Positions 26,454-36,246 are shown, counted from the stretch's first letter. The stretch: 64,000 nucleotides of DNA from Methylomonas sp. MK1 (GCF_000365425.1 NZ_AQOV01000001.1:3348001-3412000), one strand, 5' to 3'. The notes: generated by a model not told the origin, from the sequence alone. A program made the numbers and translations.

Positions 26454-27541
26454 GGCGGTTAATCTTCGGCCTGTTATTGACGCAGGCGTTAAGCGTGTTT
26501 GCTCAAGATACGCAGATCAAAATTACTCAGCAGCAGATCGACAATTTGGATATAAAAGTTGCGCAGCTTAGCGCTAGTCAACAGATTCCGTTGTTTTACG
26601 CGCCGGGCAAAGTGGTGGTTCCGGCAGACCGGGAGGTGTTGATCAGTAGCAGCCAACCCGGTTTGGTCACCCAATTGCCGGTCAATATCGGCGACAAGGT
26701 ACGCAAAGGCCAACTGTTGGCACAGTTGAACAGCCCGGAACTCGTCGGGTTACAACAAGCATTTTTAACCGCTGCCAGCGAACTGAATTTATCCGGCCAA
26801 GAGCGCAGCCGCGATCAAAAATTATTGCAGGAAGGTGTGATTGCGCAGCGGCGCTGGCAGGAAACCCAAATGCTGTACAGCAGCAAATCGGCCAAGGCCG
26901 ATGAGGCCCGGCAGTTGTTACTGTTGGCCGGCATGTCGGCCGCCGAGATTAAAAGTTTGGGTCAAAACCACAAGCTGGACAATCGTTTGACTATTCGGGC
27001 GCCCATCGACGGGGTGGTGCTGGAGCGTCTGACCACTTTGGGTGCCCGCTTGGATATGCAGGCGCCGCTGTATCGGATTGCCGATTTGTCTGAACTGTGG
27101 CTGGAAATCAATATTCCGCAGGAGCGCTTGAGCGGGATTCGGCTCGGCGATTCGGTGCGTCTGAAAGGCAGCGAGATCACTGCCAAAATTAGCTTGCTGG
27201 GTCAAAGTGTCGATCGCGATAACCAAACGGTATTGGCCAGGGCGGTGATTGACGGCAAAGCCGAGGGTTTACGCGTGGGACAGAACGTCAATGCGCAGAT
27301 CATGCAAAACAGCTTTGAGACCGGCTTCCTTGTACCTAATACCGCCATTGCGCAGAACGAAGGGCGCGCTTATGTATTTGTGCGCAATCAAGACGGATTT
27401 GCCGTGACTGAAGTGACGGTTACCGGTAAGCAGGACGCCAATTCCTTGATCAGCGGACCTTTGTCCGGCAACGAGCAAATCGCCATAAAAGGCGCGGTGG
27501 CCTTGAAAGCCAATTGGTTAGGTTTGGGAGGCGGCGAATAA
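26450..27541 (+). CDS. CzcB/CusB-type periplasmic adaptor of RND efflux
   Basis: A 363-residue membrane-fusion protein linking the RND pump to the outer-membrane channel. The signal peptide ends at VFA-QDT (about residue 18). The lipoyl/barrel-sandwich halves are at about 60-90 (SSQPGLVTQLPVNIGDKVRKGQLLAQLNSPEL) and 170-200 (IRAPIDGVVLERLTTLGARLDMQAPLYRIADLSELWLE). It is shorter than CzcB and lacks a long His-rich N-terminal domain. Its stop overlaps the start of the pump gene (TAATG). Confidence 0.92.
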   Translation: MRRLIFGLLLTQALSVFAQDTQIKITQQQIDNLDIKVAQLSASQQIPLFYAPGKVVVPADREVLISSSQPGLVTQLPVNIGDKVRKGQLLAQLNSPELVGLQQAFLTAASELNLSGQERSRDQKLLQEGVIAQRRWQETQMLYSSKSAKADEARQLLLLAGMSAAEIKSLGQNHKLDNRLTIRAPIDGVVLERLTTLGARLDMQAPLYRIADLSELWLEINIPQERLSGIRLGDSVRLKGSEITAKISLLGQSVDRDNQTVLARAVIDGKAEGLRVGQNVNAQIMQNSFETGFLVPNTAIAQNEGRAYVFVRNQDGFAVTEVTVTGKQDANSLISGPLSGNEQIAIKGAVALKANWLGLGGGE

Positions 27542-30500
27542 TGGCTGGGTTAATTCGCTTTGCGTTGACCCAGCGGCTGTTGATTTTACTCGGCGTACTG
27601 TTGCTGGTGGGCGGCGGTTATTATGCGGTCAAGCATATTCCCATCGATGCCTTTCCCGAGGTGTCGCCTACGCAGGTCAAGATCATCGTTAAAGCCAACG
27701 GCATGACGCCGGAAGAAGTGGAAGCACGGATTACCGCGCCGATTGAAGTTGAGTTGCTGGGCATTCCGCACCAAACCATGCTGCGCTCGTTGGCTAAATA
27801 TGCGATTACCGATATTACGCTGGATTTTGAAGAAGGCACCGATATTTACTGGGCCCGACAACAGGTCGCCGAACGGCTAAACACCTTGTGGGGCAATCTG
27901 CCGGAAGGCGTGCAAGGCGGCATCGCGCCGATGACCACGCCGCTGGGAGAGATGTTCATGTTCGCCATCGAGGGTGGCGATCTCACTTTGATGCAACGGC
28001 GAGAGCTATTGGATTGGACCATCCGCCCTGCTCTTCGTACCGTAAGCGGTGTCGCGGATGTGAACGCGCTTGGCGGCTTGGTGCGTAGTTTCGAAGTGGT
28101 GCCAGACAATGTCCGCATGGCGTCTCGAAATATCGATATGCAGCAATTGATGGCAGCCTTGCAAAACAATAACCGCAATGACGGAGCCGGTCGGCTTACT
28201 GAGGGTGAGGAAGCGCTGATAGTGCGCGCCGAAGGCAGGATCAAAAATGAACAGGACGTTAAGGCCATTGTTGTGGCACAGCACGAGGGTTTGCCGATCC
28301 GCGTGGAAGATATTGCCGAAGTGCGCATCGGTGCGCTGACTCGTTACGGTGCGGTCAGCAAGGACGGTAACGGCGAAGCGGTCACGGCGGTCGTGCTTAG
28401 TTTGCGGGGTGCCAATGCCCGGCAAACCATCGAGCAGCTGGAAAGTAAGTTAGCGGAATTGCAACCGGGCTTGCCGGAAGGCGTGCGTTTGAATGTGTTC
28501 TATAACCGTGGCGTGTTGGTCGGAAAAGCGGTAAATACCGTGTCCAAGGCTTTGCTGGAAGCTATTGTGCTGGTGGTGGTATTACTGATTCTGTTTCTCG
28601 GCGATCTACGGGCGGCATTGACCGTGGCATTGGCCTTACCGCTCGCGGCTTTGGTGACCTTCATCTTGATGCACGCGTTTGGCATGTCTGCGAACCTGAT
28701 GAGTCTGGGCGGTCTGGCGATAGCTATCGGGATGTTGGTGGACGGTGCGGTGGTGGTCGTGGAAAACGTGATTACCCAATTGGCCGATCATCACAAGGCG
28801 GAACGCTTACCGCGCCTGCACCTGATTTACCGGGCTACCCGCGAAGTGGCGGTGCCTGTGACGTCGGGCATTTTGATCATCATCATCGTGTTCTTACCGT
28901 TGCTGACCTTGCAGGGTCTGGAAGGCAAGCTGTTCGGGCCGGTGGCGATGACTATTGTATTTGCCTTAAGCGGATCCTTGATATTGTCATTAACCGTTAT
29001 TCCGGTGCTGGCGTCGCTGTTGCTGAAACAGGTATCCCATGAAGAACCCTGGTTGCCGCGCAAACTGTTGCAGTGGTATCAGCCTGTACTGGTTTGGTGT
29101 TTGGCTAACAGCAAAAAAGTCTTTATCGGCGCCGGCGCCATGCTGGTGGCAAGCGTATTGGTATTCACCCAGATCGGCAGTACCTTCATGCCGACCATGG
29201 ATGAAGGCGACATTATCGTGCAGCTGGAAAAATTGCCGTCTATTACGTTGCTGGATTCGGTGGCCTTGGACGGTAGAGTGCAGAAAAACATTCTCGAGCA
29301 TATCCCGGAAGTACAAACCGTGGTGTCCAGGGTTGGCACCGACGAGTTGGGTTTGGACCCGATGAGTTTGAACGATACCGACACTTTTCTGATTCTGAAG
29401 CCCAAAGCGGAATGGCGCATGGAAACCAAGGAAGAGTTGATCGAGGAAATCCGGAAAATTATGGATCACACGCCAGGGATTGCATTCGGATTTACACAGC
29501 CTATCGAAATGAGGGTCTCGGAAATGTTGACCGGGACTCGCGGCGACGTGGCGATCAAATTGTTTGGTGCGGATCTGGATACTTTGAATCATAAAGCGGA
29601 GCAGATCGAGGCGGTGCTGAAGACCATTCCTGGCGCCAGTGACGTGTTTACCCGTAAAAATGAGGGTATGCAGTTCCTGCAGCTGAGTATCGACCGAGAA
29701 GCTGCCGGCCGTTTTGGGTTGGATAGCAATAGTATCGAAGACATGTTGCGTGCCCAGATTGAAGGTGTACAGCAGGGTATCGTGCAAGAAGGCGTTAAGC
29801 GCACCCCATTGTTGCTACGCGGAGAAAGCAACACCGCCAACTTCGATAATTTGCAGATCAGTTTGCCTAATGGCGGTCATGTGCCGATTACCGCAGTCGC
29901 AAAGATTCAAGCGGTGGAAGGGGTGGTGTCGATAGATCGGGAAAAAGGCCAGCGTTTTGTGGTGATCCGCTGCAACGTGGAAGGCCGCGATCTGGTCGGT
30001 TTTGTCGACGAAGCACGCAAGGCGGTGAGCGAGAGGGTCAAATTGCCCAACGGTTTTCACGTGGCTTTCGGCGGTCAGTTTGAAAATCAACAACGCGCTT
30101 CGGCGCGGTTGTCTCTGGTGATTCCATTGTCGCTGGGGTTGATTTTTTTACTGCTGTTTTCGACATTCGGCTCGGTGCGGCAGGCCGTGCTAGTGTTGTC
30201 CAATATCCCGCTAGCCATGATAGGCGGCGTGTTTGCCTTGTGGCTGTCCGGCGAATATTTGTCGGTACCGGCGTCTGTTGGTTTCATCGCCCTGCTCGGC
30301 ATCGCGGTATTGAACGGGGTGGTGATGGTCAGTTATTTCAACCAGCTCTGCGCGACCGGTATGGAGGTATCCCGCGTGGTGATTATTGGCTCCGGTCGGC
30401 GGTTGCGGCCAGTGTTGATGACGGCCAGTATCGCCGCGTTCGGTTTGATTCCACTGCTGTTTGCGTCGGGACCCGGCTCGGAAATTCAGCGGCCGCTGGC

Positions 30501-30600
30501 TATCGTGGTCACCGGTGGTTTGCTGTCTTCGACCTTGTTAACCCTAATCTTGTTGCCAATACTCTATCGATTATATGGCCGTAACCCGGAGGCTTGTTAA
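27541..30600 (+). CDS. CzcA/CusA-type heavy-metal RND efflux pump
   Basis: A 1019-residue inner-membrane proton-driven RND pump of the heavy-metal (HME) family, shown by the N-terminus (IPIDAFPEVSPTQVKIIVKANGMTPEEVEARITAPIE) and large periplasmic loops after helices 1 and 7. Helix 4 reads GGLAIAIGMLVDGAVVVVEN: it keeps the Asp of the DG pair and the EN but has AIG where classical CzcA has DFG, so the ion set may differ from Zn/Co/Cd; the metal cannot be named from sequence. ATG 27541 overlaps the adaptor stop and gives the expected N-terminus. Confidence 0.93.
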   Translation: MAGLIRFALTQRLLILLGVLLLVGGGYYAVKHIPIDAFPEVSPTQVKIIVKANGMTPEEVEARITAPIEVELLGIPHQTMLRSLAKYAITDITLDFEEGTDIYWARQQVAERLNTLWGNLPEGVQGGIAPMTTPLGEMFMFAIEGGDLTLMQRRELLDWTIRPALRTVSGVADVNALGGLVRSFEVVPDNVRMASRNIDMQQLMAALQNNNRNDGAGRLTEGEEALIVRAEGRIKNEQDVKAIVVAQHEGLPIRVEDIAEVRIGALTRYGAVSKDGNGEAVTAVVLSLRGANARQTIEQLESKLAELQPGLPEGVRLNVFYNRGVLVGKAVNTVSKALLEAIVLVVVLLILFLGDLRAALTVALALPLAALVTFILMHAFGMSANLMSLGGLAIAIGMLVDGAVVVVENVITQLADHHKAERLPRLHLIYRATREVAVPVTSGILIIIIVFLPLLTLQGLEGKLFGPVAMTIVFALSGSLILSLTVIPVLASLLLKQVSHEEPWLPRKLLQWYQPVLVWCLANSKKVFIGAGAMLVASVLVFTQIGSTFMPTMDEGDIIVQLEKLPSITLLDSVALDGRVQKNILEHIPEVQTVVSRVGTDELGLDPMSLNDTDTFLILKPKAEWRMETKEELIEEIRKIMDHTPGIAFGFTQPIEMRVSEMLTGTRGDVAIKLFGADLDTLNHKAEQIEAVLKTIPGASDVFTRKNEGMQFLQLSIDREAAGRFGLDSNSIEDMLRAQIEGVQQGIVQEGVKRTPLLLRGESNTANFDNLQISLPNGGHVPITAVAKIQAVEGVVSIDREKGQRFVVIRCNVEGRDLVGFVDEARKAVSERVKLPNGFHVAFGGQFENQQRASARLSLVIPLSLGLIFLLLFSTFGSVRQAVLVLSNIPLAMIGGVFALWLSGEYLSVPASVGFIALLGIAVLNGVVMVSYFNQLCATGMEVSRVVIIGSGRRLRPVLMTASIAAFGLIPLLFASGPGSEIQRPLAIVVTGGLLSSTLLTLILLPILYRLYGRNPEAC

Positions 30601-30905
30601 TGAGTCACGAAGCATTTTTATTGACGGTGAATTCGCCGCCGAGTCTGGAAGAGGCGCTGGTAGATTGTCTGTTGTCATTGGAATGGCGGCAGGGATTTAC
30701 CAGTTTTCCGGCCAATGTTCACGACCATAATCAGCAGGGCTTGTCCTTGGCAGAACAGGTCGCGGGACATCAACGCAAAATTCGTTTTCAAATGTATGTG
30801 GAAAGACAAAACATTTCCGCATTATTGACTAAGCTAAAGGCGGATTTTAACGGTTCCGGACTTCATTATTGGCTGGTGCCGGCTATCGAACAAGGCATCA
30901 TCTAA
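30600..30905 (+). CDS. DUF3240-family protein of the metal-efflux operon
   Basis: A 101-residue soluble protein matching the DUF3240 family, which is regularly found directly after CzcA-type pumps. The ending ISALLTKLKADFNGSGLHYWLVPAIEQGII is the most conserved part. The fold is, as far as I recall, ferredoxin-like and related to PII/CutA proteins, which suggests a trimeric sensor or modulator, but no function is established. ATG 30600 overlaps the pump stop (TAATG), so production is coupled to the pump. A related domain recurs in the next gene. Confidence 0.82.
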   Translation: MSHEAFLLTVNSPPSLEEALVDCLLSLEWRQGFTSFPANVHDHNQQGLSLAEQVAGHQRKIRFQMYVERQNISALLTKLKADFNGSGLHYWLVPAIEQGII

Positions 30906-31003
30906 GCATAAAGCATGCAGAAAACGACTGGGGATGCTACAGTTCGGACAAACAGCAGTTAAACATTTTTGAATGAGCTATTTTTCTTGCCACACATAGC
31001 CCT

Positions 31004-31717
31004 ATGAACATCTTTTTGCGACGCATTCCTGCTAATACCAGGCATACTGAAATTTCCGAGTTTGTGGCCCCTGCTTTGAAAAGCGGCTTATTCAGAAAAT
31101 CCGGCCGTATAGTCGATGTGGAGATTCTGGCCTTACAGGATACCCGCATAGGTACTATCGAATATCACGGTGTGGTAACGCTGGATTCCGAGCTTTCCGT
31201 GCAAAGAGTTGTTAAAGGTTTAAAAAATCGCCGGTTTAACGGCAGAATGGTGGTGGTTAGGCCTTATTACCATCGTAGCTGGTACAACGACCCTCGCCAA
31301 AATCAGACGCCTGTGTCTGCCGATATTATCGAAAAGCGCAAGGGTGATCGCAGGCGCGGTAAGTATCTACAAGTAATCAAAAATGCGTCTGATCGTTTTA
31401 ACAGTGAAGATGATTTTTTCCGAACCGTGCATCATCAACAGTTCTCCATTTCATTTATCGTGCCACCTGTCATGGAGGGGCCGATGATGGAGTGCCTGAT
31501 CAGTTTTGAGGAAGAGCTGCTCAATAGTGATACCGGCGAGCATAAAATCACCAAATTTCTCACCGAAGCCGACGATGCCGATCAGCAAACCGCGCGCTTT
31601 CAGATTTACGCCGAGAAAATGGCTATTTCCGCCTTGCTGGAAAAATTGAAGTCCGAATTTGCCGGCTCCGGTATCCATTACTGGATCATGCCGGTGGTTG
31701 AGAAGGGTGAAATCTAG
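31004..31717 (+). CDS. RRM-like domain fused to a DUF3240-like domain
   Basis: A 237-residue protein with two parts. Residues 1-92 follow the RNA-recognition-motif plan: strand 1/RNP2 NIFLRRIP, helix 1 around 14-30, strand 2 RIVDVEILAL, strand 3/RNP1 IEYHGVVTL (52-60), helix 2 around 64-74, strand 4 RMVVVRPYY. A basic linker (93-140, with EKRKGDRRRGK) leads to residues 145-237, which align with the preceding DUF3240 protein, ending ISALLEKLKSEFAGSGIHYWIMPVVEKGEI against ISALLTKLKADFNGSGLHYW. It lies 98 bases after that gene on the same strand. The combination suggests coupling of metal or ligand sensing to RNA binding; this is inference. Confidence 0.75.
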   Translation: MNIFLRRIPANTRHTEISEFVAPALKSGLFRKSGRIVDVEILALQDTRIGTIEYHGVVTLDSELSVQRVVKGLKNRRFNGRMVVVRPYYHRSWYNDPRQNQTPVSADIIEKRKGDRRRGKYLQVIKNASDRFNSEDDFFRTVHHQQFSISFIVPPVMEGPMMECLISFEEELLNSDTGEHKITKFLTEADDADQQTARFQIYAEKMAISALLEKLKSEFAGSGIHYWIMPVVEKGEI

Positions 31718-31746
31718 TTACTAAGCGGGTGCTTTAGCGATGGTTT

Positions 31747-31783
31747 GAACCAATACCCTTCTGGTTGGGAAGAGCATTGGTTC
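31747..31783. terminator. Possible terminator between converging genes
   Basis: GAACCAAT (31747-31754) and ATTGGTTC (31776-31783) form an inverted repeat with a long 21-base loop between the fusion gene and the converging ferredoxin gene. No T-run; weak evidence. Confidence 0.3.
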
Positions 31784-31809
31784 GGTATTGCATTAGATAA
31801 TGACAGTTC

Positions 31810-32133
31810 TTACTTTTCCAACAACGCAAGTTTGCCGGGTTTGCCGTTCCACTCGTCGGCGTCCGGCAAAGAGTCTTTCACTTCCGTAATGATAGGCCAT
31901 TGTTTGGCCAGTTCCGCGTTCAGTGCCGCGAAGTGCTCTTGACCTTCCGGCAGCTCGTCTTCGGCGTGGATGGCGTTGGCTGGGCATTCAGGTTCGCACA
32001 AGGTGCAATCGATACATTCGTCGGGGTCTATAACCAGAAAATTGGGACCTTCATGAAAGCAATCGACGGGGCATACGTCAACACAGTCGGTAAATTTGCA
32101 TTTGATGCAGTTTTCGGTGATTACAAAAGCCAT
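31810..32133 (-). CDS. fdxA: 7Fe ferredoxin FdxA
   Basis: A 107-residue ferredoxin with one [3Fe-4S] and one [4Fe-4S] cluster, close in layout to Azotobacter FdI-type proteins. Cluster ligands lie in [17 protein letters not shown] and [12 protein letters not shown]. The C-terminal half ([25 protein letters not shown]) is the FdxA-specific extension. It is a cytosolic electron carrier; its partner is unknown. Monocistronic, with a hairpin between it and fusA. Confidence 0.96.
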   Translation of the reverse strand: MAFVITENCIKCKFTDCVDVCPVDCFHEGPNFLVIDPDECIDCTLCEPECPANAIHAEDELPEGQEHFAALNAELAKQWPIITEVKDSLPDADEWNGKPGKLALLEK

Positions 32134-32193
32134 ATTGTTCTTCCAAGGTTAGGTAAATGAACAAGTGTCCGTGCATAGCGGATACTGTATGGT

Positions 32194-32225
32194 AAAAATG
32201 CACCTGCCGCTTAACGCGGCAGGTG
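32194..32225 (-). terminator. Rho-independent terminator after fusA-type gene
   Basis: CACCTGCCGC (32201-32210), loop TTAAC, GCGGCAGGTG (32216-32225): a perfect 10-pair stem that on the minus strand is followed by CATTTTTACC. It terminates the EF-G gene ahead of fdxA. Confidence 0.85.
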
Positions 32226-32281
32226 GCTGATCGGCAATACTAAGCAGGGTAAAGGGCCGACAAGGGCAGCCCCTATGATGC

Positions 32282-34387
32282 TTATTTGTCTTTGTTACGT
32301 TCCTTAACTTCTTTGATCACTTCTTCCGCGACGTTACGAGGGCAGGCGGTGTAGTGCGAGAACTCCATGGAGAATTGACCGCGACCTGAGGTCATGGTAC
32401 GCAAATCGCCAATGTAACCGAACATGTCGCTCAGCGGTACATCGGCTTTGATACGCACACCGGTAATGCCTGCGTCTTGCGATTTGATCATGCCGCGGCG
32501 ACGGTTCAAGTCGCCGATCACGTCACCGACGTGCGCATCCGGGGTGAATACGTCAACTTTCATGATTGGTTCCAGCAATTGCGGATTACCTTTCGGGATC
32601 GATTGACGATACGCGGCGCGAGCAGCGATTTCGAAAGCGATGGACGAGGAGTCAACTGCGTGGAAGCCACCGTCAGTCAGAATGACTTTGAAATCCAAGC
32701 AAGGGAAGCCTGCCAACACACCTTTGTCGATACTGGCTTTAAAGCCTTTTTCAACAGCAGGCCAGTATTCGCGAGGTACGTTACCGCCGGTAACTTGTGA
32801 TTCGAAAACAAAACCGCTGCCTGGCTCGCCTGGCTCGATGACGTAATCGATTTTCGCGTATTGACCTGAACCACCCGATTGTTTTTTGTGGGTGTAGCTG
32901 TCTTCGATACGTTGGGTAATGGTTTCGCGGTAAGCAACTTGTGGCTTACCCACGTTGACGTCTACACCATGGGTACGGCGCAAAATGTCGACTTTGATGT
33001 CAAGATGCAACTCGCCCATGCCTTTGATGATGGTTTCGCCGCTTTCTTGGTCGGTTTCGACGCGGAAAGACGGGTCTTCCTGCACCATTTTGCCGATCGC
33101 GATGCCCATTTTCTCGTTGCTGCCTTTGTCTTTTGGAGAAATGGCAATCGAGATAACAGGATCTGGGAATACCATCGGTTCCAGCGTAGCCGGTTGATCC
33201 GGGTCGCACAAGGTATGGCCGGTTTGCACGTTTTTCAGGCCAATCAATGCCACGATGTCGCCGGCTTGCGCGGTTTCGATCTCGTTGCGGTCGTCGGCGT
33301 GCATTTCCACCATACGGCCGATACGCTCGGTTTTACCGGTAAAGGTGTTCAGCAGGGTGTCGCCTTTTTTGATGCGGCCGGAGTAGATACGGACAAAGTT
33401 CAAGGCGCCGAAACGGTCGTCCATGATTTTGAACACCAGTGCGCGCAATGGGCGGTCGGCATCGACGATCGCGTGCTCGCCGGTTGGGACGCCTTCCAGG
33501 TCGGTTTCAGGCTGTGGATTAACTTCGGTTGGGTTCGGCAAATACTCGATAACGCCGTCCAGCACCAATTGCACGCCTTTGTTTTTGAAAGACGAGCCGC
33601 AGAAAGTCGGGAAGAAATCCATCGCGATGGTACCTTTACGGATGCAACGTTTGATTTCTTCGATGGTTGGCTCTTCACCTTCCAGATATTTTTCCATGAT
33701 GTCGTCGTCTTGATCAGCCACTTGGTCGATCAATTTCGCGCGCCATTCTTCGACTTGCTCTGCCATATCAGCAGGGACGTCTTGAATTTCGTATTTCAAT
33801 GGGTCACCGGAGTTATCCCACACCCAGGCTTTACGGGTCAGCAAATCGACCACGCCGACAAAGTTTTCTTCTTCGCCGATAGGCAGGGTCATTACAACCG
33901 GTTTCGCGCCCAATACTTGTTCGACCTGTTTAACGACGCGATAGAAGTCCGCGCCCAATCTGTCCAGTTTGTTGACGTAGATGACGCGAGAGACTTTGGA
34001 GTCGTTCGCATAACGCCAGTTGGTTTCGGATTGTGGCTCAACGCCGCCGGAACCGCAGAATACACCGACGCCGCCGTCCAACACTTTCAAGGAACGATAA
34101 ACTTCGATAGTAAAGTCAACGTGCCCAGGGGTGTCGATGATATTGAAACGGTGCGGTTGAAATTGGTTGGTACTGCCCGGCCAAAAACAGGTGGTGGCAG
34201 CCGATTGAATGGTGATGCCGCGTTCTTGCTCCTGCACCATGAAGTCTGTAGTCGCCGCGCCATCGTGCACTTCGCCGATTTTGTGGATTTTTCCGGTCAG
34301 CTTCAAAATCCGCTCGGTGGTAGTGGTTTTACCGGCATCGACGTGAGCGAAGATGCCGATGTTTCTGTAAAGCGATAGATCAGTCAT
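32282..34387 (-). CDS. fusA: Elongation factor G, stand-alone copy
   Basis: A 701-residue EF-G, the translocation and ribosome-recycling GTPase. G1 AHVDAGKTT is at residues 14-22, RGITI near 56-60, G3 DTPGH at 85-89 and G4 NKLD at 139-142; domains II to V follow to the end. The G4 region reads [14 protein letters not shown], where main EF-Gs have NKMDR, and [10 protein letters not shown] replaces the usual AVGGVQPQSE, so this belongs to a distinct EF-G subgroup. It is not in an rpsL-rpsG-tuf operon, so a second fusA is expected elsewhere in the genome. Confidence 0.92.
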   Translation of the reverse strand: MTDLSLYRNIGIFAHVDAGKTTTTERILKLTGKIHKIGEVHDGAATTDFMVQEQERGITIQSAATTCFWPGSTNQFQPHRFNIIDTPGHVDFTIEVYRSLKVLDGGVGVFCGSGGVEPQSETNWRYANDSKVSRVIYVNKLDRLGADFYRVVKQVEQVLGAKPVVMTLPIGEEENFVGVVDLLTRKAWVWDNSGDPLKYEIQDVPADMAEQVEEWRAKLIDQVADQDDDIMEKYLEGEEPTIEEIKRCIRKGTIAMDFFPTFCGSSFKNKGVQLVLDGVIEYLPNPTEVNPQPETDLEGVPTGEHAIVDADRPLRALVFKIMDDRFGALNFVRIYSGRIKKGDTLLNTFTGKTERIGRMVEMHADDRNEIETAQAGDIVALIGLKNVQTGHTLCDPDQPATLEPMVFPDPVISIAISPKDKGSNEKMGIAIGKMVQEDPSFRVETDQESGETIIKGMGELHLDIKVDILRRTHGVDVNVGKPQVAYRETITQRIEDSYTHKKQSGGSGQYAKIDYVIEPGEPGSGFVFESQVTGGNVPREYWPAVEKGFKASIDKGVLAGFPCLDFKVILTDGGFHAVDSSSIAFEIAARAAYRQSIPKGNPQLLEPIMKVDVFTPDAHVGDVIGDLNRRRGMIKSQDAGITGVRIKADVPLSDMFGYIGDLRTMTSGRGQFSMEFSHYTACPRNVAEEVIKEVKERNKDK

Positions 34388-34607
34388 GGTTATACTCTAA
34401 AAATGGACATAAAAACTTTTAAACCCCAGCACCATTGCCACGGTTGGTTGTGGATCACATAGCTGCTAGTCTAGCGAAATATGCGGCCGGTCTTCGCTTT
34501 GCAAGGGTCTGAGGCGAAATTCACACGGCTTCTTCAAAGACAAGGTCAATGAAAATCTTCACATTCTAACCGAAAAATAACAAAAAGCAGAATGTCAATT
34601 GTGTGAA

Positions 34608-35546
34608 TTAGTTAAGAAGGCTATTGGAACGGATTTGCAGCTCCCGGAGTTGCATCAATACATAAAGCGATTGTAGGCAGGGGCAGTCTACACCTTGCCG
34701 CTGGGCGGCGCGCACCGCGTTACCGAGAATGGCTTCGGTTTCCATCGTATGTCCACGTTCAAAATCCAGCAGCATGCTGGTTTTGTACGGCGGCATATCG
34801 CGGGTCAGGGCAATGTGATTTTCGACAATATTGGCCGGTAGCGGATGGCCGCAAGCCTCGGCAATAGTACAGACTTCCTGCATGACCCGGCGCACAAAAT
34901 TTTCCTGATTCTGCAATATCGCCTGAGTTGCCAGTCCGCCGGATAATACCGATAGCGGATTGAACGGCGCATTCCAGACGCACTTTTGCCAGCGGCTGGC
35001 GACAATATCTGCACTAACCAAACATTCGATGCCAGCCCGCAGGAACAAGTCGCGCAAATACTGCGTTTTCGGCTCATCAATCTCCGACAGATTGCCCAGG
35101 ATCAGTTTGCCGTAGGCCAAATGGCTAATCTCACCGGGAGCCAGTCGGTTGCAGCAGATAAACGCCAAGCCGCTGATTAACAGATTGTCCGGAAACGCCA
35201 GTTGTATTTCTTGTTCAATCTCGACGCCGTTCTGAATCAGCACAATCGTCGTGTGCGGCGTTACTGCATCGCGAATCAGCGCAACTCGGTCAATGTCCGG
35301 GGTGACCTTGGTGCATAGAATCAAGTAATCCGGTTGACCTTGATACTCCGACGCCTGGCGTAAAACCTGGTTTGGCATGAATTGCCAACTACCCAAGGCA
35401 TGGCTTTCGATACGGTAACCCTGCTGTTTGACAATAGCATAGTCGGAGCGGCACACCACCGAGACATCGGCACCAGCCTTAGCCAGCAAGCCGCCATAAA
35501 AACCGCCTATGGCGCCGGCGCCGACGATCAATACCTTGTTGTTCAT
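34608..35546 (-). CDS. panE: 2-dehydropantoate 2-reductase-like protein
   Basis: A 312-residue protein of the ketopantoate-reductase family, which reduces 2-dehydropantoate with NADPH in pantothenate (CoA) synthesis. The Rossmann motif GAGAIGGFYGG is at residues 7-17; the catalytic-lysine helix appears as ASRWQKCVWNAPFNPLSVLSGG, and the C-terminal domain has KTSMLLDFERGHTMETEAILGNAVRAAQRQGVDCP. The start overlaps the stop of hda (ATGA). Family members with other substrates exist, so PanE is likely rather than certain. Confidence 0.85.
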   Translation of the reverse strand: MNNKVLIVGAGAIGGFYGGLLAKAGADVSVVCRSDYAIVKQQGYRIESHALGSWQFMPNQVLRQASEYQGQPDYLILCTKVTPDIDRVALIRDAVTPHTTIVLIQNGVEIEQEIQLAFPDNLLISGLAFICCNRLAPGEISHLAYGKLILGNLSEIDEPKTQYLRDLFLRAGIECLVSADIVASRWQKCVWNAPFNPLSVLSGGLATQAILQNQENFVRRVMQEVCTIAEACGHPLPANIVENHIALTRDMPPYKTSMLLDFERGHTMETEAILGNAVRAAQRQGVDCPCLQSLYVLMQLRELQIRSNSLLN

Positions 35547-36235
35547 GTTTCGTCAGCCAGAATCTGCTTTAAAAACGGAATGGTTAATTTGCGTTGCGCG
35601 GCCAAGGTGGCGCGGTCGATTTTTTCCAGGAGCAACCATAGCGCCGCCAAATCGTGAACGTAATGATTCAACAAAAACCGCCCAACTGTCGGCGGAATGT
35701 CAAAGCCCAGAAAATGGGCTTTATAAGTCAGTGCCTCGATTAACTGATCATCGCGCAAGGGCTGAATTTTTAAGGTCAGCCCCCAAGCCATCCGGGTTTT
35801 CAAGTCGGGCAAGGCAAAGCTTAAAAACTTCGGCGGGCAATCGGCGGCCAGCAGCAGTTTATGGTTGTTTTGCCGATGGGTGTTGTAAAACGCGAATAGC
35901 GCGTGCTCCCAATCACTATGGTCGGCAAGCAATTGAATATTGTCGAAACAGACCAACTCCAGGTCTTCCAAGCCTTCCAGCAAGGTCGGTGCCGGCAGTT
36001 TGTCAGCGTTAAAAGCCAGATAAAACGGATCTTTCCCCGCCAGCTTGGCTTGCTGACAACAGGCCTGTAATAAATGGCTCTTACCGCTACCGGCATCGCC
36101 CCAAACAAAAATCTGTTGCTCCTGGCCGTTTGTGGCCAAGGCCTGCAACTGAGTGACGATTTCGGTGTTATTGCCGGGAAAAAAACTGGCAAAGGTCTGA
36201 TCGTTCTGAAACTCGAATTGTAAGGGGACTTGCAT
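35543..36235 (-). CDS. hda: DnaA regulatory inactivator Hda
   Basis: A 230-residue AAA+ protein homologous to DnaA domain III. With the beta clamp it stimulates hydrolysis of ATP bound to DnaA and so limits re-initiation. Walker A GDAGSGKS is at about residues 46-53; the N-terminal PLQFEF segment sits where Hda carries its clamp-binding motif. ATG 36235 is used: the open frame extends 56 codons upstream, but that part overlaps the next gene in another frame and looks unlike Hda. Coupled to the panE-type gene by ATGA overlap. Confidence 0.92.
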   Translation of the reverse strand: MQVPLQFEFQNDQTFASFFPGNNTEIVTQLQALATNGQEQQIFVWGDAGSGKSHLLQACCQQAKLAGKDPFYLAFNADKLPAPTLLEGLEDLELVCFDNIQLLADHSDWEHALFAFYNTHRQNNHKLLLAADCPPKFLSFALPDLKTRMAWGLTLKIQPLRDDQLIEALTYKAHFLGFDIPPTVGRFLLNHYVHDLAALWLLLEKIDRATLAAQRKLTIPFLKQILADET

Positions 36236-36246
36236 GCCGATTATGC

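Noticed and set aside
32879..34378. 499-residue open frame on the plus strand opposite the EF-G gene
   Set aside because: Shadow of the highly biased codons of fusA; no ribosome-binding site or recognisable domain, and it runs exactly antisense to conserved EF-G sequence.
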